DNA from: Bifidobacterium breve
Lineage (GTDB): Bacteria > Bacteroidota > Bacteroidia > Cytophagales > UBA9547
DNA length: 9,813 bases
Assembly (NCBI GenBank): GCA_943325655.2
Contig: CALPQG020000065.1
Coordinates: forward strand, 1 to 9,813
Direction: 5' to 3'
Positions 1 to 5,238 of this stretch are shown piece after piece (the first letter of the stretch is position 1; every line of letters starts with the position of its first letter). The position numbers and the translations under genes were made by a program. The notes beneath the pieces are model-generated. The model made no database searches. It saw only the letters and a program-made list of their open reading frames with translations, and was not told the DNA's origin.

Positions 1-3000
1 ACAAATACTTTGGACAGTTTGGGTTTAAAGAATTCAGGTCTTGATTCTTCTAAAAGTGTAACTGAAATTCAACGTGTTGAAATTATTTCAAAAATGAATG
101 CCTGTGGCAAACCTGACATTGGTCCCGATATTTTTATTTGCCAGGGAGCAACTGTTAATAAAGTTTTAACTGCTCCGGCAGGCGCAGTTTATGAATGGTA
201 TAAAGGTTATCCCTCAACTCAAATTTCTACATCTCAAAGCATTACTGTAACAGATACAGGTAGGTATATAATAAATACATTGGAACCCGGTTCTATCAAT
301 TTAATTACTAATGGAGATTTTGCAGGCAATTCAGGCTTTACTTCTGGGTATGTAAATTTTCCTGCTGGTGAATTTCCTGGTGGTGGTGGGTATTATTCTA
401 TTGTTACAGATGGTGCAGCTAATATAAGTTGGGCGTCACAATTTAAAGACCATACAACTGGTACTGGGAACTATATGTTTATTGATGGTAATGGTGTTGC
501 AGGGATAAAAGTTTGGCAACAATCCATTACAGTAATACCGAATACAAATTATATTTTTTCTGCCTGGGTGAGAAACTTAAGTCCTTATGGTGATATAGAT
601 GCTACCCTTAATTTTGACATCAATGGGACCAATATTGGTGGAGTTTACACCGTTGTATCAAATCCTGCACTTCCAAATCCGCCCAATCCAATAGCAAATC
701 AATGGAATCAATTTTATACTACCTGGAATTCTGGTGCTGCAACAACCGTTACAATTTCTATTGAAGACAATACTGTAACTTCAAGATACAATGACTTTGC
801 AATTGATGACATAGAATTTCGAACCAATAAATGTAATTCAAGTGATACAGTGTATGTTAAATACAAAGCAGGCGTTCCTCCTGTGATTACTATTGACCCA
901 ATTTTACCTGTTTGTAAAGGCATGACTGTTCAGTTAAACGCTACTGGTGCTGGACCAGCAGGCGATTATGTTTGGACACCCGCTCAAGGATTGACCAGCA
1001 CATCCATTTCAAATCCTGTTGCAACAGTTTTGGCAACAAAAACCTATACAGTTACTGGTACTGATGCTAACGATTGCTCCAATACTGCTTCAGTAACAGT
1101 CACTACGAAACCAGGACCTGTGGCAAATCTTTTTTTAAGTAAACCTTATAATATTGCATGTTTAGGTAGTTTGATAGAATTAAAATCGACTCCAAATGCC
1201 AGTTATACTTATACTTATAATCAAATTGGTGGTCCTGGTGGAACACAAAGTGGTGTAAATAAAATTGATGCGGCTTATACTCAAACTGTTATTTCTCAAA
1301 ATTATACACTGAATGTATCTGATGGAAGTGGCTGTACAGACACCGATACACTTACAGTGAAATTAAACAGTCCGCAAGTAAATGCTGGTAATGACGTTTC
1401 CATCTGTGGTGGAACAACTTTAATGAATGCTACTTCAACTGTGAGTGGAACCACCTTTTCTTGGTCACCTGCTACAAATTTATCTGCCACTAATATTGCA
1501 GGCCCTACGTTTACTGCAGGAACAACTACCAATTATACCGTTACAGGTTCAGCGGTTGTAAAAGCAGTAGATGGCATTACCAATAAAACTTGTACCGCTA
1601 CTGACCAAGTGAAAGTAACTGTTAGCCCAGGAAGTCCCGTACTTGTAAAAGCGAATGCTTCAAAAATAACCATTTGTATGGGCGATGCTGTAACCTTATT
1701 TGGATCGTTGGGGAATGGAAACCCAATGGTATGGGACAATGGAGTAACCGATAATGTTTCCTTTAAACCTACGACAACCAAAACATATACTGTTTCAAAT
1801 ACAGCAACAAGTTGTGCTGCAGGATCTACAGATCAAATAACAGTCACCGTTAATCCACAACCAGTGGTGTCAGGCGGTTCACCACAAACAGTTTGTCCTG
1901 GTACTGCTGTAACTTTAAACGGCTCTGGAGCAAGTACATACAGTTGGGACAATGGTGTTTCAAACAATGTTGCCTTTACTCCTTTGGTTACTAAAACGTA
2001 TACCGTAATCGGAACTGATGGCAACGGCTGTAAAGATACCGCTACTGTTTCAGTAGCATTAAATGGCGTAAACAATACACCAATTACTGCAACTTCCAGT
2101 AAAAGTGTCATTTGTATTGGAGATCCTGTTACTTTAAATGGACAAGGTGGAGCAAATTATATTTGGGATAATGGCGTAACAGATGGGGTTGCTTTTAATC
2201 CAATGGTAACACAAACATATACTGTAACCAGCCCTGCTACAGGGTGCTCTGCGGCTAAAACCGCTACCATTTCAGTTACTGTAAATCAATTACCTACTGT
2301 TACTGCTGTTTCTACAGCTGTTTGTCCAGGAGGATCAACAAAATTAAAAGGACTTGGAGCAAGTACGTATACTTGGTCGGGTGGAATTACCGATGATGTA
2401 TCTTTTACTGTAAATACTACAACACCTTACACCGTTACAGGTACTGATGCGAATGGGTGCAAAAATACTGGAACAGTTACAGTTACCGTAAATCCGAATC
2501 CAATAATTTCAGCTACTGGCGGAGCATTTTGTGTCGGTACAACTGGTGTTACTTTAGCTTCTAGTGGCGCAGGAATTGGTGCTACTTATACTTGGACTCC
2601 TGCTACCAATTTATCAAATCCTGGAATTTCAAATCCTGTGGCAACACCAACTGTAACGACCACTTATACTGTTACAGGCAAAGATGCGAACGGTTGTACA
2701 GGTACCCAAACCGCAACCGTAACCGTTAACCCTAAACCAACTATTTCAGCAATAGGAGGTGCCTATTGTGAAAATGCGACCACAAAATCAACTACCATAT
2801 CAGCAAGTGGCGCTGTAGGTTCAAGTTCTTATAGCTGGAGCCCAGCTACAGATTTGTCAGATCCAGCCAGCGCAAATCCAATTGCTTCTCCATTAACAAC
2901 TACTACTTATACCGTAACTGGAACTGATGGAAATGGATGTAGCAATACGGCCACAGCTTTGGTTACCATTTATCAAAAACCAACAATTAGTGCAACAGGT

Positions 3001-5004
3001 GGATCTGTGTGTTTTGGTGATGTGAATGGAAAAACATTAAATGCAAGTGGTGCAGGTGTTGGTGGAATATATGACTGGAATCCAGACGCTACTTTGTCTG
3101 CTACCCATATTTTTAATCCAATTGCCACCACAAACGTCAACAAAACATATACTGTCACCGGAACAGATGCTTATGGTTGTAAAAATACAGCTACTGCAAA
3201 TGTTTCCATAAATGCGTTACCAGTAGTAACTGCAAATACCCCCCCAACAGTTTGTCAGTTTTCACCAGTAACATTAAAAGGGTTTGGCGCACTAACTTAT
3301 ACCTGGGACAATGGTATTACTGACAATGTAGCATTCAATGCAAACAGCAACAAAACATATACCGTTACCGGAACAGATATGAATGGTTGTAAAGATACAG
3401 CAACTGCTAAAATAAATATTATAACAGCCCCTGATATTCCAATCATCATTGTGACAAAACCTTATTTTTGTCAGTTCAGTACACCCACACTTGTTACAGC
3501 AACTACGGCACAAGTTGGAGCAATAAAATGGTACAGCACTGCTTCTACAGCAAGTACATCTTCACCAAATCCTGCGGCAATAAATACATCAATACTTCAA
3601 ACACAAGAATTTTGGGCTACCAATTCTGTAGGAACCTGTGAAAGTCAAATGGCTTATGCAAAGGTGGATATTGTTGCCAATCCAGAAGTAACAGCCATCG
3701 TACCACCAATTATTTGTATTGGTGACACTTTAAAAGTTGACTTACAATTTACTGGAATTGATCCATTTGTATTAAAATATATTTATCAATCCAACAATGC
3801 AACTGAAACTTCAAATTCAGCTAGTAAGTCGTTGTATTTATTACCCAATGTGGATGGAAATATACAATTTGAAGAAGTAATGGATAAATATTGTTTTACG
3901 ATTTATAATAATTTTATCCAAAATTATGCAGTATATCAAAGGCCAAAATTAACATTGACCGCTAAGGATACAGTTTGTGACCAATACAATTTGAATGTTG
4001 GAATGAATTCTAATTTGGACAATACGCAATTTACCTGGTCTTATGTTCCAAATGCAACCATTAGCGGAGCTTCTGATGGCTCATATACGTCAAAAAGTGC
4101 CAGCTTTATCCATAAATTACACAATACCAGTAATCAGGTGCAGGATTTTACTTATGTCATTAACACAAGTACCAATGGTTGTGTTGGCGAAAGCAAACCG
4201 ATTACCGTAAAAGTATTGCCAGGATATGTACCCTCATTAAACGCTATTGGAACAGTATGTTCCGGAACAAGTGTAACACTTTCTACTGGTGCTGTTCCAT
4301 TTGGGTATACTTTACAATGGTTCAAAGACAATGATTTAATCGCCAATGAAACAAATGCAACTTTACAAACTGTAGTTGATGGTAACAGTATGTATATCGT
4401 TGAGGCTACAAGTTATTGTTTTGATGTGGTAGATGCGGAAGTGAATTCACTTATTTATGAAAGACAACACCTCACTTTAGCGGCATTGGATTCATGTGCA
4501 ACTTATGTTTCTACTTTAATTGCAGGAACGGATTCGTTACTTGACAATACCAAATGGAATATCGGTACTGATAATTACGCAGATGTTATTTCAAATCACC
4601 AAAGTTCTGTTACCCACACTTTTCCTGAACCCGGAAAATACAATGTGCATGTTCAAGGACTATTAGGCACTTGCTTGTTGGCTGATACTGTATTTGAATT
4701 TGTAAGTACAGACTGTAATGTACATTTGGTAAATACATTTACTCCAAATGATGATCAGGCAAATGATGTTTGGCAAATTGTGGGCATTGAAAAACAACCG
4801 CAAGCCTCTTTATGCATTTTCAACAGGTGGGGAGTAATTATTAAAAAATATGACTCTCAAATACCCTTTAATACTTGGGATGGCACCAATACTGAAGGAC
4901 AAATGGTTGAAAATGCTACCTATTATTATGTTTTAGATTTAAAAAACAACAAAAAACCTATTAAAGGTTATGTTACCCTTTTGACAAAATTAACTGCAAA
5001 TTAA
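1..5004 (+). CDS. Giant Ig/PKD-like repeat surface protein with type B T9SS sorting domain (5' partial)
   Basis: Open from the first base, so the gene begins upstream; the TTG at position 10 is not a credible start because no signal peptide follows it. Residues here are counted from that TTG. Seen in order: a first Ig-like unit (about 36-90) interrupted by a jelly-roll, lectin/CBM-like module (about 95-272, opening with LITNGDF and closing with FAIDDIEF); Ig/PKD-like units from about 288 to 1560, with recurring motifs VCxG, WDNGV or WSPATNLS, TYTVTGTD and NGC; then a C-terminal domain (about 1571-1664) with FTPNDDQANDVW, IFNRWG, WDGTNTEG, ATYYYVL and GYVTLL. The last set matches the CHU_C / gliding-motility C-terminal family, the type B sorting signal of T9SS. 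Inferred role: a very large secreted or cell-surface adhesin or matrix protein exported through T9SS, where type B substrates are thought to need PorP/SprF-like partners. No catalytic motif was recognised. The ligand is unknown. Stop is TAA at 5002-5004. Confidence 0.93.
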   Translation, partial: TNTLDSLGLKNSGLDSSKSVTEIQRVEIISKMNACGKPDIGPDIFICQGATVNKVLTAPAGAVYEWYKGYPSTQISTSQSITVTDTGRYIINTLEPGSINLITNGDFAGNSGFTSGYVNFPAGEFPGGGGYYSIVTDGAANISWASQFKDHTTGTGNYMFIDGNGVAGIKVWQQSITVIPNTNYIFSAWVRNLSPYGDIDATLNFDINGTNIGGVYTVVSNPALPNPPNPIANQWNQFYTTWNSGAATTVTISIEDNTVTSRYNDFAIDDIEFRTNKCNSSDTVYVKYKAGVPPVITIDPILPVCKGMTVQLNATGAGPAGDYVWTPAQGLTSTSISNPVATVLATKTYTVTGTDANDCSNTASVTVTTKPGPVANLFLSKPYNIACLGSLIELKSTPNASYTYTYNQIGGPGGTQSGVNKIDAAYTQTVISQNYTLNVSDGSGCTDTDTLTVKLNSPQVNAGNDVSICGGTTLMNATSTVSGTTFSWSPATNLSATNIAGPTFTAGTTTNYTVTGSAVVKAVDGITNKTCTATDQVKVTVSPGSPVLVKANASKITICMGDAVTLFGSLGNGNPMVWDNGVTDNVSFKPTTTKTYTVSNTATSCAAGSTDQITVTVNPQPVVSGGSPQTVCPGTAVTLNGSGASTYSWDNGVSNNVAFTPLVTKTYTVIGTDGNGCKDTATVSVALNGVNNTPITATSSKSVICIGDPVTLNGQGGANYIWDNGVTDGVAFNPMVTQTYTVTSPATGCSAAKTATISVTVNQLPTVTAVSTAVCPGGSTKLKGLGASTYTWSGGITDDVSFTVNTTTPYTVTGTDANGCKNTGTVTVTVNPNPIISATGGAFCVGTTGVTLASSGAGIGATYTWTPATNLSNPGISNPVATPTVTTTYTVTGKDANGCTGTQTATVTVNPKPTISAIGGAYCENATTKSTTISASGAVGSSSYSWSPATDLSDPASANPIASPLTTTTYTVTGTDGNGCSNTATALVTIYQKPTISATGGSVCFGDVNGKTLNASGAGVGGIYDWNPDATLSATHIFNPIATTNVNKTYTVTGTDAYGCKNTATANVSINALPVVTANTPPTVCQFSPVTLKGFGALTYTWDNGITDNVAFNANSNKTYTVTGTDMNGCKDTATAKINIITAPDIPIIIVTKPYFCQFSTPTLVTATTAQVGAIKWYSTASTASTSSPNPAAINTSILQTQEFWATNSVGTCESQMAYAKVDIVANPEVTAIVPPIICIGDTLKVDLQFTGIDPFVLKYIYQSNNATETSNSASKSLYLLPNVDGNIQFEEVMDKYCFTIYNNFIQNYAVYQRPKLTLTAKDTVCDQYNLNVGMNSNLDNTQFTWSYVPNATISGASDGSYTSKSASFIHKLHNTSNQVQDFTYVINTSTNGCVGESKPITVKVLPGYVPSLNAIGTVCSGTSVTLSTGAVPFGYTLQWFKDNDLIANETNATLQTVVDGNSMYIVEATSYCFDVVDAEVNSLIYERQHLTLAALDSCATYVSTLIAGTDSLLDNTKWNIGTDNYADVISNHQSSVTHTFPEPGKYNVHVQGLLGTCLLADTVFEFVSTDCNVHLVNTFTPNDDQANDVWQIVGIEKQPQASLCIFNRWGVIIKKYDSQIPFNTWDGTNTEGQMVENATYYYVLDLKNNKKPIKGYVTLLTKLTAN
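292..825 (+). other. Jelly-roll (CBM/lectin-like) module inside the giant repeat protein
   Basis: Residues about 95-272 of the giant protein differ from the surrounding Ig repeats. They show the pattern of a beta-sandwich carbohydrate-binding-like module: an opening NLITNGDF, a middle NYMFIDGNG followed by KVWQQSITV and NYIFSAWVRNL, then NQWNQFYTTWNSG, and a terminal YNDFAIDDIEF. This order (NGDF at the start, an aromatic strand, a closing D-D-I/F strand) is typical of CBM_4_9-type and related jelly rolls. Sugar binding is inferred from the fold only; some relatives bind other ligands or act purely structurally. It contains no cysteine, unlike every Ig unit around it. Confidence 0.65.
871..3420 (+). 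repeat. Array of 11 well-conserved Ig/PKD-like repeats
   Basis: Eleven consecutive units can be aligned by eye. They begin near 871, 1111, 1366, 1630, 1855, 2065, 2287, 2494, 2731, 2974 and 3214. Each carries a first cysteine after a short strand (VCxG or similar), a central tryptophan strand, a TYTV strand, a second cysteine (often DxNGC), and a closing TVTVNP-like strand. Two subtypes exist: a short form of about 70 residues with WDNGV and 44-46 residues between the cysteines, and a long form of about 80 residues with W(S/T)PATNLS and 54-62 residues between cysteines. The two cysteines probably form a disulfide after export. Such arrays are common in T9SS-exported surface proteins, where they act as rigid spacers or adhesive stalks. 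Confidence 0.85.
1630..2493 (+). repeat. Two-repeat block duplication (1630-2064 and 2065-2493)
   Basis: Units 4 and 5 together (about 145 residues) resemble units 6 and 7 together (about 143 residues) more than the neighbours resemble each other. Units 4 and 6 share a long lead-in ending in an I-C-x-G-D-x-V-T-L motif and an unusual second-cysteine loop (NTATSCAAG and SPATGCSAA) in place of the usual TDxNGC. Units 5 and 7 both have V-C-P-G, the GASTY strand and the normal TDxNGC loop. This points to duplication of a two-unit block rather than of single units. The judgement is by eye from the translation. Confidence 0.6.
4720..5001 (+). other. T9SS type B (CHU_C / gliding-motility type) C-terminal sorting domain
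   Basis: The final 95 or so residues of the giant protein match the type B sorting domain in order and spacing: NTFTPNDDQANDVWQI, then LCIFNRWGVII, then WDGTNTEG, ATYYYVLDL and a terminal KGYVTLLTKL. The family consensus is FTPNGDGxNDxW ... IFNRWGxxVF ... WDG ... GTYYYxL ... KGxVTLxR. Here the usual NGDG is NDDQ and the last Arg is replaced by Thr-Lys, both mild deviations. A cysteine (TDCN) sits just before the domain. Known role: directs passage through the T9SS outer-membrane translocon. Confidence 0.9.
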
Positions 5005-5017
5005 TTTTTAAAAATTT

Positions 5018-5063
5018 AACCAAAAAGCCCTGGCTCAAAATTTTGAGCCAGGGCTTTTTGGTT
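5018..5063. terminator. Perfect 46-nt palindrome, bidirectional intrinsic terminator
   Basis: Two 23-nt arms (5018-5040 and 5041-5063) are exact reverse complements with no spacer. The core is GCCCTGGCTC pairing with GAGCCAGGGC, flanked by a run of five A on the left and five T on the right. In RNA the central AAAATTTT would supply a tight loop. The stem is GC-rich in the middle of very AT-rich DNA and starts 14 nt after the stop codon of the giant gene. The A-tract/T-tract symmetry allows termination in both directions. It separates the giant gene from the two enzyme-like genes downstream. Confidence 0.9.
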
Positions 5064-5156
5064 TTAAAACCTGGATTATATTTAATCATCACTAAAATAA
5101 TTTATTCGAAAGAAATTGAAGCCTTACATTTTATATTCATAATAAAATATAAGAAT

Positions 5157-5190
5157 TTTGTTATTTATTATAATAATTTCTGTAAATTTA
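5157..5190 (+). promoter_or_regulatory. Candidate Bacteroidota-type promoter for the first GH-like gene
   Basis: TTTG at 5157-5160, a 22-nt gap, then TAAATTTA at 5183-5190. This fits the Bacteroidota sigma-ABfr pattern (TTTG or TTG around -33, TAnnTTTG around -7) with one mismatch at the last base. It would start transcription near 5195-5200 and leave a 5' leader of about 40 nt before the ATG at 5239. The -7 element lies within a 10-nt palindrome (GTAAATTTAC, 5182-5191). In DNA this AT-rich such matches arise easily by chance. The position between a terminator and a start codon is the best supporting argument. Confidence 0.4.
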
Positions 5191-5238
5191 CATTACGAAA
5201 AATGATTATTGTGTTTTATATAGTTAATTGATGGTTTT

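Noticed and set aside
10..12. TTG at position 10 as start of the giant gene
   Set aside because: The frame is open upstream to the window edge, no signal peptide follows, and an exported T9SS protein needs one. The gene is treated as 5' truncated by the window.
871..3420. The regular repeats as a CRISPR array or DNA-level satellite
   Set aside because: Units are 210-260 nt, conserved at protein rather than DNA level, in one continuous frame, with no short identical repeats or unique spacers.
714..4346. Several minus-strand frames of 60-90 codons opposite the giant gene
   Set aside because: They lie antisense to the Ig repeats and have Val/Thr/Pro-rich translations that simply reflect the reverse complement of the Thr/Val/Gly-rich repeat codons. 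No start context or domain supports them.
5043..5231. A 62-codon + strand frame in the intergenic region
   Set aside because: It starts inside the terminator palindrome, has a low-complexity AT-rich composition and overlaps the likely promoter. It resembles no protein I know; only its last nine codons are discussed as a possible leader.
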